Below are positions 46,670 to 58,318 of a DNA stretch of 64,000 bases, piece by piece; the stretch's first letter is position 1; the number at the start of each line of letters is the position of its first letter. The DNA comes from Fennellomyces sp. T-0311. Its lineage: Eukaryota; Mucoromycota; Mucoromycetes; Mucorales; Lichtheimiaceae. The stretch spans positions 1-64,000 of the forward strand of contig JALLLT010000070.1 in NCBI GenBank assembly GCA_025266875.1, read 5' to 3'. The position numbers and the translations under genes are program-made. The notes under the pieces are model-generated. The model was given only the letters and a program-made list of their open reading frames with translations, was not told where the DNA came from and did not search any database.

Positions 46670-48093
46670 CTACCGATCACCATACATAGACCAGAGATGT
46701 TCAACGAGATCACTCTTAAGCTGGTTGTGTCTTGCACTATCAGTAAGCTGTGCATGCTTTTCAAGAAATTCGTCAAAGGAATTGATGGGAAGTGTTGTGG
46801 GTTGGGGGTCAGAGGTGGAAGTGGAGGCAGACTGGTCATCTTCTAGAAGAACGTCAATCGAAGGACAAGCATACTCAGGGTGATGCAAGTAATCGGCGTA
46901 CTCAGTCTCACGCTCATCTTCGATAATCATGTTGTGCAGAATTACACAAGTTTTCATGACCATCGTAAGATCCTTGTGTTTCCACAAGCGAACAGGCTGC
47001 GCAACAATCTTGAACTTTGCCTTCAGTACACCGAACCCGTTCAACATCCTTGCGATACGCCTCCTGTAGCTTTGCGAATAACTACATCGATTGGTTTAAT
47101 ATACACTATTCTCTCACGTAAATGATATGTACTGTAGTCTACCTTCTTTTTTTTAGCCTTTGGCTGTGAGATGGTTTGTACCAAAGTTGCCCATTTTGGA
47201 TAAATACCATCAGCAAGATAGTATGCCATGTCGTACTGGTTACCATTCACCACGAATTCAACAGGAGGTGCACGACCATTGACGAGGTTGTGGAAAACTG
47301 GCGACCGATCAAGGACATTGATGTCGTTCAAGGTGCCAGGAAGACCAAAAAATGCATGCCAAATCCACAAGTCATACGATGCGACTGCTTCCAGAACGAC
47401 AGTTGGTTCACCTTCCTTGCCTGCATACTGACCATGCCATGCAGTTGGACAGTTTTTCCATGTCCAATGAGTACAGTCGATGGAGCCGATCATTCCCGGA
47501 AAGCCACGCTCCTCTCCTTTCGCCAGCAAATGTTCCAAATCGGCAGTAGTTGGCTCACGCAAGTAAGTGGTACCAAATACTTCAATAACAGCCGCACAGA
47601 AACGCTTCAAACTCTCCATTGCGGTACTTTCAGCTATCCTCAAGTATTCATCGACTGCATCGGGTGATACACCATAGGCCAGCTGTCTGATCGCTGCAGT
47701 TACCTTTTGGAGAGGTGAGAGTCCACGTTTTCCGGCAGCATCGTACTTCAGCTGGAAATACGAATCATGCTTTTCAATTGCATCGACAATATGAAGAAAC
47801 AGGCTGCGACGCATACGGAACCGACGGTGAAAGTCATTTTCATCGTACACTGGCTCGTCCGCGAAATAATCAGCATAAAGGCGTTGATGTCCGTATATGC
47901 GATCACGTGGTTTACTGGATCGACGACCTGGACTTGAGCCTTGGTAAACACGCTTTGGTTGTTGCTTCTCTTCGTCCATCTCTTCCAACATGCGACGAAC
48001 ACGAATGCGCGATTGTCTTCCATCTTCCTCGTCATCCATCATCCATTCATCTTCTTCGAGGAACATTTGATAATAGTCGAGAACCGTAAACAT
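46670..48093 (-). pseudogene. Harbinger (HARBI1-type) transposase, 2-nt deletion after the catalytic Glu
   Basis: Start at 48093 (MFTVLDYYQMFLEEDEWMMD). The N-terminal helical part has YGHQRLYADYFADEPVYDEN and LSPLQKVTAAIRQLAYGVSP. Catalytic residues: D in GSIDCTHW, D in YYLADGIYPKW and E in EAYRKDVER. An intron of about 60 nt (about 47151-47091) separates the last two. Straight after DVER the frame breaks: FGVLKAKFKIVAQPVRLW lies in another frame from 47047, consistent with loss of two bases in a G-rich codon pair. The C-terminus ends at 46670. The two genes of the element converge. Probably inactive as read. Confidence 0.88.
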
Positions 48094-49388
48094 TGTAATA
48101 ATAGAATTAAGGTAAACAGAAAATAGTAAATAGTTACGCAGGCACAACGCGAGCTTTATTTTTGCAGAGCAATAAAAATAGAGTATCCGCTGTGGAATTG
48201 ATCGGGTCATGAAAATTTTTTTGCTGAAGTCATGGCAAATTTAGAGAGTCATATACAGTAACCGCTGGGAATGCTCTAAGTACCTTTTGAACTTCCAGTA
48301 ACCTCGAAAGATCCATTGACAATTCCCCACCACCAGAGGATCTCACCCTGTCGAGAGCAATGCCGCACTTGCATACGTACCTTCAACAGATGTACGCGGA
48401 TATGTCTCAACGACTGAATCGCATTACGGAGTTGCTCGAAGAGAATACGCAAGTGTTTAACCAGTTTATAGGTGACCTTGTAAACGGACGTCTCACGATC
48501 TCGGTGCAATGGACACCATCCACTTCTACTCCTGCCATTACTTCGGCCTCCTTTCCTCCTGCCACAACGCCACTTACTTCCACTACTGCCTCTGCTTCGA
48601 CGTCCTTTCCTCCTGCTTCCACGGCACCGTTTACTTCCACTGCTGCTGCTGCTTCATCCTTTGTCGACACCTCTTCCACCCCCCAGCCACCATTCTACAG
48701 AATAAGCGACGGCGTGAAGACTGTACAGGATCTTTGGCATGAATATCACGACGGTTTGTCCGGTCATCCTGCTATCAAGGATCTGGAACTTTAGCGGGGT
48801 ACTGCGTGGCGAAAGGATCAAATGAAGAAGTTCAGCCGGAGAAAGCGCGTTGTTGACGGAATCAAAGCATTCATCGAGCACCACGGCTTGCAGCAACAGG
48901 AACCAGCTAATGTGTTGGATATGGTTGAGTACTGGCGCACGCACCCAAAGGCTGAGTGGTGCCACCGTAGGCTGATTAAGAAGAAATCCTTGAACTGGAT
49001 GGGTGACAATAAAGAGACATGGCAAAATGTAGAGATGCCTCCTCTTTAAAAATATTTTTCACATCGTTCTCATTCATATAATAATAAAAAAAGTACTTTT
49101 TGGCATATACTACAAATACAATATGAAGTTCACTCAATACATTCAATGAATGACAGGATAAATTAGATGGATCCTTCCTTACGATGGCCATCCCAAGATG
49201 GATCGATCAAGCTCTTCCTCAAATGCATAAAAAGTATAAGCGTGTCTAGCCAGTAAAATTGCACAGGACTTGGGGACAAAATATGCACATATTAACCCTG
49301 GCTCAGGGTTTTACGCCGCTATAATGACCCAATTTTTTCAAGACCCGCTGGACTTGGCGGGACTTGCCAGGACTTGTGGGATTGATAA

Positions 49389-49986
49389 GTACATCCAAAG
49401 GTGCTTTGGCCGGTCAAAGAAGGGTAAGCCTGCAAGAGCTACGGTACCGAAGTCGAGAGGCGCAACAGTGATGATTTTGGGCGCGATTTGTACTGAGGGT
49501 GTGATCAATTTGTCGTTGAGAAAGCCCCAGCTTGTCACTGGTACCAAAAAGAGAAAGCTTGGCGCCGATAAAAAAGAGACCATCAAGATTGGAACGCGTG
49601 CGGAGCACTTCTTGGAATTTGTCAAGACCGTGATGTGAGTGGTGCTTGACAACAAATTGCAGCAACGGATTATTGTTCTTCACAATTCAACAATTCACCA
49701 TACAAAAGAGGTGAAAGAGGTGGTCTCAGCACATGGTTTTGAGTTTCTTTTTCTCCCCCCGTACTCGCCAGTGGCAAATCCGATCGAATTGTTTTGGTCG
49801 AAGCTCAAGAGTGGTGTCAAGAGGCATACTTTGACTTCTGCTGACACACTCACACCAAGAATCATCAACTCTGCCCACCTTATCACCAGAAGGATTGCAA
49901 AAGATGGATCAGGCATTCCGCAAGTTATATCCCATGCTTTCTTCTGGAAGAGCAGATGCTCTAATGCATTTTTAAATAAAAAGTGA
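49389..49986 (+). pseudogene. Tc1-2 transposase, 3' half
   Basis: Continues from 43113: CFGRSKKGKPARATVPKSRG, then ILGAICTEGVINLSLRKPQL. A TGA lies at 49636-49638 after FVKTVM. The second catalytic block reads RIIVLHNSTIHH, where relatives have D at the H before N, so the catalytic Asp is lost. The third block, LPPYSPVANPIELFWSKLKS, keeps its E. Ends at 49986 (NAFLNKK). Confidence 0.85.
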
Positions 49987-50118
49987 ACTTCCATGTGTGT
50001 GACGAGAGCAATCAATTACACGGTATGGCGCATGATAATTTTTTAGAAAGGCGGCCATAATCGTTTTAAACTGCTGCCAAGTACTGAACACACAAGCGCC
50101 TTATGAAATATACATCAG

Positions 50119-50233
50119 CCGCCTTGGTTAAAAACATAATCCGCCTTAATGTAAAGTACACGAACCGCCATAATGTAAAATACATGACCCGCCAATGGAA
50201 AGGGGCCGCCATGTTGGAAAATAATCACCCGCC
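50119..50233 (+). repeat. CCGCC array at the right end of Tc1-2
   Basis: CCGCC begins at 50119, 50141, 50165, 50189, 50206 and 50229 (steps of 22, 24, 24, 17 and 23). Two of the spacers contain AATGTAAA, the same word as in the TIR array of the other Tc1 element. Confidence 0.8.
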
Positions 50234-50240
50234 ATATTGC

Positions 50241-50760
50241 TAAAAAAAGGTCTGCTTTATTTGAGGAAAAATCCAATACTATCCTTTCCATGTTACTTTC
50301 TTTTTGGTACTTCTTTATGCACTATGCCTTTGTTTCCCACGTATTCACGCTCCTCCGGTCATTCTTTTATCTTCTTTCATTATGTCATATTCCTATATAT
50401 GTACTTCTTGCCCTATGTCTTACTTAACTATAACCTCTCCACTCTGTCCGTAATTCCTTTCCCATCATTCTCTCACGTTCACTCTCGTTTGTCATTCAGT
50501 TAGCCATAGCGTAAATCGTTGTGTCGCCTATTTGAGAATAGGTATAAAAAGGCCAGTTGGCCAATAATAAATCGGGGTCGTTTTTCGTCTCTTACTCTGA
50601 TTTTTTTTGTAGAATACGGTCGTTTAGTGTGGATAGACTTTGGTGATAGCCTTACTAATTCGACGTATTATTTTTCTCATTGACTGTTGACACTGCATTC
50701 GACCTGTAACTTCTCGAACCCGTTATTGTCGTTATTTGTTCGGTACTTACCAGTAACCTT
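50241..50760. other. Unassigned, possible LTR-like promoter region
   Basis: Pyrimidine-rich sequence without a convincing ORF, then TATAAAAAGG at about 50544 and a TC-rich downstream stretch resembling an LTR U3-R-U5 layout. No second copy, primer-binding site or clear TG...CA ends are seen. Plavaka-2 is inserted at its right side. Confidence 0.3.
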
Positions 50761-51061
50761 CATCGGTAAAAGTATGATAGGCTTTTTAGGAGTAGAAAAT
50801 CCTAGATAGACATAGATAGCCGTGATAGGTAGGAAAGGCACCTATTATAACTATCTAAATTTTAATACCCTCTCTAGGCCTATCTAATCTCGTAGCGGCG
50901 CCTATTCACAGTGATCTAGGTTACTTATCAATGTATCCAGAGCTTTTTGGAAAGAGCTTTTTATATAGAGGATTAGAAATGCAGCAAATCTGAGCTAGCA
51001 AATCTTCCTTTATTGTTCATCAAAGAACCTAAGCAAATATGAACCATAAATTCCTCCCAAA

Positions 51062-53200
51062 CTACTCCTCGCCGAGCATTGTCAACGGATCGTAAGGATG
51101 TCCCATTCCATCTTTCGAGAGTATCGTGCGTGCCACCTCCGCAACCGAATCCCAATCAATTCGTCTGCTCGCAGGGGAATTTGGATTTAGTAATGCATCA
51201 TAGGTAATATTGTATGTTGACTTTTGCTTGAAGCTGTTTCCATCCTTTTGCAAATACGAAACATGCTTGCATGCTTTGGCCATACGATAATTCAACTAAC
51301 AATAAGTGGTGAGCGTCACGTTAGATATAATAGAAAGAAGGGATTGCATATTTACTCCAACGAAGATCAAAGCAATTGCAGGTTTTGGTATCGGGTCGGG
51401 TATATCTTCTAACCTGGGAGCCCCGCCGTTTTCATTCATTAAAACATACTTGAGGCAGTCAAACAGGCAAGTGTTTTGTAATTGTCGGCCAGTTAAAGCA
51501 TAGTTGGTTCGTCCGTATCTAATCTCCAGGTTGACAGCTCAGTACTACGCGGATTTGGCTTTAGCCGCGTCTTTACCGTGAGCTCTCCAAGAGATACTCC
51601 CACAATTGCTCTCTTTTTTCTGTATATTCAGGCGGTAACCGGACTGGGAAGTCATATGCAAACATCCAACGACAGATTTGCGTATGAGCCGTAGTTCGTC
51701 GAGACCTAACAATATCAATGTACTAGCAGGATACAAGAATATTAGATAACGGCACTGATAAATACACATACAATCAATACATCTGTTACAAGCGCTGGGG
51801 TGGTAGTATATACAACGTTGCTATCTTCCGGTATGCTGTGCAACCGACGCAGAATTGCAACTGTTCTTGTACGAGCATGGGCACGCGTCGGGAAAGCGTG
51901 AATGAGATATGCATCAGGTGCGACTTCGTTCAGAAACGCTTTTTCACCATCTTCAATACCTCTCAATGTCAGGAGTTCATGATTACCAGGCGGTGTACTA
52001 TAAGGTGGTCCTCTCTATATATATACATAAAACTAATGGACGACAGACTCGCCTTTCATCTACTCCTTGTCTGATTCATTGGTTAAAGCAGCATTCGTAA
52101 GGTATATCGAACGGGATAAAATGGCATATACTTACCTTGTATGGGGCAGTATCGTCTGTGTTTGACCATCTGAAAAGTAGCGGTCCGTTAAGTTTACTCA
52201 AAAATAGACCAGTATCATACCTTCCCTTTCAGCTTCAGACGATTTACGAGATGACAGTCTTTCCACGCTTTCTATTCTTAAATTTCAGTACACAAATACT
52301 AAGGCAATTCCCATCTCATGTCATGTTTTCCATGTACCTGCTGAATCGCTTTCATCACCTACAGTATAAATGCTATTAGCAACGGGTATTGATACAACGC
52401 GTTGTAACATACCATACGTGAGCATTCGGTCTAGTTCGTCAAGAGAAAAAAGACCTTTCACACAACCGAATAATAAGTATTATTCCCTTCCCTTTTCCTA
52501 GTTGACTTACTATCTTCGTCGTCACCGCTTTCTGCTTGGCTTTTTTCTATTTCCAAAACATTATATGAGGAATAAATAGATTGTTATGTGCCATATATAA
52601 TATTAACCAGATGTACCTTCGTATTCACTGCCCTCGGATGCCTCATCTTCATCATCTTCGTTGTTTGTCCTGCAGAAGACATTCTTTCGAGCGAGGTCAT
52701 CGTCGTCAGGATCTTGGTCATCGTCCGGATCTTGGGCACGTGCTGCATTGCTTACAACCTTGCCGGCAGGCACTTTCTTTCGTCTTAAAGGCTTGTCAAC
52801 AAATAGTTGCTGATTATCTTTTGGGGCCATGATAAGCATTTTTGAATAGATAAGTATTGCTTTGGTTACCTCGTGAGTTAACGGAACCATGTGTCTCTCT
52901 TCTACCACGGCCTTCGGGAGGCGTGTTTTCATCGACAATAGTTCTAGCCTTGGTGCCTTGTGAAGCTATTCTTATGCGTCAATCTAACAGGAATTCAAAC
53001 ATACTATATTCAAACTAACCTGGTGGTCGAGCAGAATTATGCTTGCGTTTTTTCCCTATCGTAGAATTTTGAATCAGATGTTTTTGGAGATGCCCAAGAA
53101 AAGGTGTTAGTAAACCTTTGGGCTCTTGTTGACGTGTGAATTGTTGTGGATTGTCAATTGGCTCTTCCAACTGGGGACCTTGTTTCGTCCTTTTTGTCAT
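51062..53200 (-). CDS. Partner protein of Plavaka-2, unrecognised
   Basis: Divergent from the transposase, with about 150 bp between starts. The exon from 53200 is MTKRTKQGPQLEEPIDNPQQ, basic. The next (52938-52610) contains KPLRRKKVPAGKVVSNAARA and a strongly acidic DPDDDQDPDDDDLARK stretch. Later exons include GIEDGEKAFLNEVAPDAYLI (about 51960), LGLDELRLIRKSVVGCLHM (about 51705) and, at the end, YRMAKACKHVSYLQKDGNSF and LLNPNSPASRRIDWDSVAEV, stopping at 51062. Exon joins are uncertain. It shares the acidic and basic layout with the partner in Plavaka-1, but I see no clear residue-level match. Function is unknown. Confidence 0.5.
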
Positions 53201-53350
53201 GGCTATGATTCACTTGACAAAATCAGTTAGTGGACAAGTGCAAAGTGCTGCGGATAAAAAAAATTACTGCGGAGAGTGTCAAGTTCATGCGCAAGGCAGT
53301 TCCCACTTTGTGTGAAAGCGCTCTATGCCAATGGATCCTGCTCAATCATA

Positions 53351-56300
53351 ATGGTCAAATGTTGTCATTCTCGCTGCTCTGGGCGGCGTTTTCGCTCACC
53401 GAAGGGTCTTGCAGTTCATGAATATAGAGAGCATTTGAATGAGCCATTACCGCAAACTTCATTCGTCAGGGCGCCCCAAATCACTTCTTCAGACAGCAAT
53501 ACCTCAATGAGCACCGAGTCAGCAACTGTACCTTACTATCATGATCATTATGTAGGGCATATATTCTGCATATAGTTTAAGCTGGATTACTAACGATGCT
53601 TAATAATATAGGACACTAGTTATTCGTTTGATGACATAGAGTGGGGTAACAGTAGCGCCACTCCCCAAATTACGAAGAACCAGGAAGACGAAACAGATCA
53701 TACTCGTGAAAATAATACTGGCGATCTACAAAGATGTAAGTTATCGACGACACCTTTCCATATGTATAATAATGTGTATGTATTGGTAGTTACCGTGGGT
53801 GCACCCGTACATACAGGCCCTGCTAAGCGTGTACAACCGGATCATCTAAAAATGAATTCTGTCGAGTCAGACATTGCAAATCTTGCCCTGAAAGCTGGGT
53901 TACCAAAAAGATTCTATAAACTGTAGGTAACATATTTGATGTACTGCTATAGTAGTCTCTAATTCCCGTTTGTATATCATAGAGTGGTGATAATAGTGAA
54001 AAGAGCTATGATCAAGGCAGTTCGAGCACGGAAAGTCGTAAAGATTTCGACAAGAACCTTAGAAGGTCTTTTCTACAAACTAGACAAAAATTCTGGAAAA
54101 TCTATGCTGGTCAGCTTTTAAGACACATACATATTTCCTGCAAGTCTTGACTGATCGGCTAAGTGATTTAGATATTTCGAGAGGCACAAATCGATGTGGA
54201 ATCGATTCCAGATTTCCCTCAGGATTATGTAAAAGATTTCAGAGAAACCTTTGGCACTATCAAGCTTGTTTATCGAGATATCTTTCAGCTGGCGCAGTAT
54301 ATCTTTTCATATAAGGAGTTCGCAAAGTACATGATTACTCGCCCGGAGATTATGACAAGAAACGGAGAACGAGTTTACCAAGACATACATACAGCGAAAT
54401 GGTGGGAAGAGCTACAAGTATGTCTCTTTACATGTGACGGAAGCTTGGTAAAATATCTAACTCAATGTAATCATAGTCTAAAATTCCATCTGGCGCTGTT
54501 GTTCTTTCCATTATGTTATCGTCCGATCAAACCTCTGTGTCGGGGAATCATCGTTTCAAAGCTTGGCCAGTCTACATGAAACTTGGTGAGATATCCTATT
54601 CCTGTGCAATTTAACACTCAATTTATAACTATAATAACCTTCTAAATAGCCAACGTTCCGTTAGAAATTCGTAACAAGTCTGGAACTCGGGCAAGCCGGG
54701 TTTTGGCATATCTTCCAGTGTTAGACGCGCCATCGGACGGAAAAAAACGAACTTCGTGGCCACATGCCAAAAGTGCTATCATTCATCATTGTCTGTCTGT
54801 AATATTAGCTCCTTTTGCCAATAGAAAGGAGTATACGTACGTATTATCCCTAAATGCTTAAATCCCATCGAACTAACACTACTGTTATATACATATAATA
54901 TATCTAGCCCAATATCAATGAAAGGTCCTGGTAACAAAATGTACCAATGTGTGCTGGCTCTCGCAGCATACATTGCTGACTTACCTGAACAGTAAGGCTT
55001 TGGATTAAAAGTACATTATATATTTCAATAACATATATTTCCCTTGTAGACGGCTGCTTGCTTTGGTCAAGAATGGAAACACACTCTACTCGTGTCCTCG
55101 GTGTTGGATACTAACATCAGATTTCAACTTGCCATGGGGGATTCCGAAGAAGTTGCGCACAAAACGTCTAATGAAAAGTCTGTTCGAAAAAGGAAAGAAG
55201 CTTGTACGCCTGAGGGACAAAAGCAAAAAGCATATGCATGCCCCAGAAAAGCTGACGAAGAAGTACTCTTTCCATGTTACCATGGTAAGACCTTTCTTAA
55301 TATATAAGTATTAGACTTCATGAACTAATATTAATCAAAGAATGCATTTTGGGCGGTTCCGCACTTTGACATATACTCATCAATTTTGGTCGATGAACTG
55401 CATCAAATTGGTGGCGCGTATATTCATCTCGCTACATGTATTGAAAAAATGCTGACGTCGAAAGACATACAAGCGGTTAATGAAAGGTACTGGGTTAAAA
55501 AGTGGATCTGAGTGTGGATCCTGTATTAATGCGCATAATACCATGACTTCTAGAGTTCGAAGTAAAATTCCCCGTTACCGCAAACAACGACACTTCAAGA
55601 GTGGCTATCTTATGTCGTCCCTCATCAATCCAACATACGATGAATTAAAGCAACACATGGCGGTATGTGAGGGAGAATTGGCACATAAGAACATACATTT
55701 TCTCATACAGTGCAATAGATATTGCTCGTATGCATCCATGACAAAATTCATCAACAAGCTATATTATGTTTGCGTCACTTTATTGACTTCGCATATCAAG
55801 CAACAGCCAAAGAGCATTCAGATACGACTATTAAAAACATGCAACATTCCCTGACTTTGTACAGCAAGTACAGCCCGATATTTGGATCAATATCGAAGGT
55901 AATGTCCTATTATAAAAATACGTATACAGATGTGTTGCGTAGTGTATTGTAATTTAAATTCAATTGTTACTGATATATAGTACTTCTTAGAGTACCATGG
56001 CTTTTCCTAAAAATCATATGTTGTGGAAGTATGCTCACGATATACAAAGCCATGGAGTTGTTGGGGCATATAGCACATGTCAGTCTGAAAATCAGCACAA
56101 GTCAGATGCAAAACTGCCTGCAAAACGTTCAAATTATAATCCCAATATTTATACTAGCCAGGTAAAAAATGCTTGATTGCATGTTTGGCTTTATGCTCAT
56201 ATTTCTAACCATTGCGGAACTAGATGGGAATATTTCTAGCACGCAGAGATGCACTATACGACTTATCTACTGAGGATCAACAAGTCGGAGTATACAATGC

Positions 56301-57092
56301 TATGCGCACAAATACTGTGAGCGAGCGTTTATTTCGACTTGGGTCACCAAGATTTAATGGAGAGTATATTCCGCTGGACATATTGAAGGACAAAAGTGTG
56401 GAATTCAAACAAATCGCCAGCCTTATCAGACTCTTCTTGCAAACTGATGTTGACGGTATCACTTCAAGAACAAGAATATCGAAGACACCGCAGCTACCAT
56501 CCAATTCAGTAAGTTTGAATATGTGATCAATATTATTATCTGGTTTATGATGGATCTTCTATTAACTGGTATCCAACAGGTCACTGTCTTTAACTTCTTA
56601 AAAATTCTTCAAAAAGCGGATGACGATAACGATTCATATACAGAAATTCTCTGCGCCACTGACAGTTTTCGTGGTAAAGAATGGTATGACTCGGTTGAAT
56701 TGGAAGGTGGATACTACGGCAAGCTTCTACTGTTTTTCAGAGGTCAATATCAAGGACAAGACCACGACTTGTGCCTTGTACAACGTTTCGCCCCATGTAT
56801 AAATGCAAGCCATATCACTGGTATGGAGGTTCTTACTCCGTGCTCTAACGAGCGCTACGGAGGGAGGAAAGTGGTCAGCATCAAAGATATTATACGCACA
56901 GTACACATTGTTCCGGATTTCTCTACATTATATAATCCGAAAAATGGCTACTACAAGCACTACTTGGTCAACCACGATATCAACCGAGATAGTTGGAGCG
57001 AAAACAAAGGAGATCTACAACGTTTACAAGGCCATCTCGTTACGTGGGAAGATGTGACAAAAGAAAAAGAAGATACAAGTGGACGAAAGTAA
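53351..57092 (+). CDS. Plavaka-type transposase of Plavaka-2
   Basis: Start at 53351 (MVKCCHSRCSGRRFRSPKGL), which aligns with the finger at the Plavaka-1 start, including HEYREH. Blocks in order: NGERVYQDIHTAKWWEELQ (54362-54418), SSDQTSVSGNHRFKAWPVYM (about 54507-54575) with the first catalytic D, RASRVLAYLPVLD (about 54690), KNGNTLYSCPRCWILTSDF (55066), GRKVVSIKDIIRTVHIVPDF (about 56862-56921) and YYKHYLVNHDINRDSW (about 56950). Ends at 57092. There are many introns, and exon limits in 55300-56000 are uncertain. Whether the gene is intact is not settled. Confidence 0.78.
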
Positions 57093-57699
57093 CAATTTTC
57101 CATGCGGTACGCCATTACTGTATGTAATTAGCAAAATGGACAAATAGATTGGTTGGGTAAAAGGGTTTATGTTTAATGTGTAAGTCATGTCATCAGTTGC
57201 AATGCAGATAAACTCAGAGCTGATATACGAATAGAGTATATATTGTATCCACTCTGATCTAATCGTTGAAATAGACATACAACTTCTACATTTATCTATG
57301 CACAAATTGCACGCGGTTCAATCAACCTAAGAAGGAAGTAAAATTGTATTATTCCGCACATATGGTACTTTTGGCCTTTCAATACTTTTTATTGTAAGAT
57401 ATATTGTATGCTTCCTATATCAGACTACACAAGACAACCAAGATTTTTCTATGTATATAGGATCCTTTCTTTGCCTATCCGTGCCTATCCATATCTATCC
57501 ATACCTATTTACTCTTTCCTCAATCATATAGCCTATCTAATTTAATAGGGAACCTATCCATACCTATATATGGTATATCACTTTCACTGATGTTACCTCT
57601 ATTGTTCTTCTTCTACCCCCCTTCTTTTTACCTATTTCTTATTTCGGGTTTTGTTCCCATCCATTTTCCATCCATCTCTAAGCACCACACGTGTCACTT

Positions 57700-58318
57700 C
57701 CGCTCATAAGAGCAAAGTTTGAGCTGAAGATTATAAATCGACGCCAGGCATTGCAATGGGAGATGAAGTTTGCGAAGTCGTGGCAGGTTCACACCAAAAC
57801 ACTTCGAGACATCGGTGAACGTGACGATGCAGATGAGGTATACATGCCATCTTTGGCACAATGAACATGTGGTTGCCCATCATTTGCTGCCAGCAAATTT
57901 ATGCTGTGTAAGCACTTGGTTAGCCGGTACAGTGAGCATAGACGATCAACAGCACTCTTTGCTGCTCGTCAGGTTTACATTCATTGTGCTCATACTATAC
58001 CTTATGCGCAAATTAAGCCTGTACGTTTGCAATATGGACGCTTACATGATTTGTGTTGTTCTGATTATAGCTCATATATATATAGGGTAATCAGTATCCC
58101 TTTCGGTTGCTTGCACTCCCCCCGCCCTGGCAACCCCGTAACCAGCATTCCGATCAGCGCCCTAGAAATCCACCAGTTACAGACGTTGTGGATATCTTTA
58201 TCCAGGAAGGTATGTTAACTGGATGCAATATCATTATGGAGGTAGAGCGCTTCAGTGCTAAGATCACCGCTTCAACCCAACCTCTAGATCTATCAATCAA
58301 TCAACACAGCAAAAAATG
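57700..58318 (+). pseudogene. MULE transposase fragment
   Basis: Closely related to the C-terminal part of the MULE at 26601-29644: LIRAKFELKIINRRQALQWE, then DADEVYMPSLAQ. There is a TGA where the full copy has the SWIM tryptophan codon (57862-57864), then TCGCPSFAASKFMLCKHLVS. Only this part of the gene is present and no TIRs are seen. Confidence 0.88.

Larger units (their letters stand above)
45326..48276. mobile_element. PIF/Harbinger element in the Crypton intron
   Basis: TIRs GAGCATTCCCAGCGG (45326) and inverse (to 48276) are flanked by TAA at 45323-45325 and 48277-48279, the 3-bp TWA target of this superfamily. Length is 2951 bp. It carries the expected pair of genes, convergent: a Myb/SANT-like protein on plus and a HARBI1-type transposase on minus. 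Confidence 0.94.
43640..49049 (+). pseudogene. Crypton tyrosine recombinase with GCR1_C-like C-terminus, two in-frame stops, split by Harbinger
   Basis: Exon 1 from 43640 starts MPKQQHEYVSALYNLNPSPS; exon 2 resumes at about 44023. The catalytic tetrad is visible: R in FAIMRGNNVREL, H and R in SITHAGRKSG, and Y in MEGSYLTNLPWRLL. TAG at 45193-45195 interrupts LRITFL and DSVPMRKRHLHL; relatives keep a glutamine-like residue there, and CAG to TAG is one transition. The exon ends SYLDFAA with a GTAAGT donor at about 45284. The Harbinger sits in this intron, whose acceptor is TTCCAG near 48298. Reading continues in frame with PPPEDLTLSRAMP, a Ser/Thr/Ala/Pro linker and the GCR1_C-like domain (YRISDGVKTVQDLWHEYHDG), with a second TAG at 48793-48795. 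It ends at 49049. Confidence 0.87.
43111..49391 (+). mobile_element. Crypton (tyrosine-recombinase element) inserted in Tc1-2
   Basis: It is flanked by GTA at 43111-43113 and 49389-49391. The outer Tc1 frame is restored when one copy and the insert are removed. Net length is about 3.3 kb without the nested Harbinger, normal for a Crypton. No TIRs are seen, as expected for this class. The end points rest on the Tc1 frame, not on a known Crypton terminus. Confidence 0.78.
41892..50240 (+). mobile_element. Decayed Tc1/mariner element (Tc1-2), split by a Crypton
   Basis: The 5' half of a transposase lies at 42192-43113 and the 3' half at 49389-49986, with the Crypton between them. Putting the two sides of the GTA repeat together restores the frame right at the first catalytic block. 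A TATA-like CCTATAAAAAG is at about 42149. The right side ends in a CCGCC repeat array. I could not find matching TIRs, so the outer limits are approximate. Confidence 0.7.
50761..57592 (+). mobile_element. Plavaka-2, CACTA-like element with two divergent genes
   Basis: The left end CATCGGTAAAAGT matches the Plavaka-1 end. The inverted right end reads CATCAGTGAAAGT (57592). TT flanks both sides. Subterminal regions carry CCTATC/GATAGG-type repeats (about 50790-50900 and 57475-57575). Length is 6832 bp. Layout as in Plavaka-1: transposase and partner gene start back to back near the middle. Confidence 0.8.
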
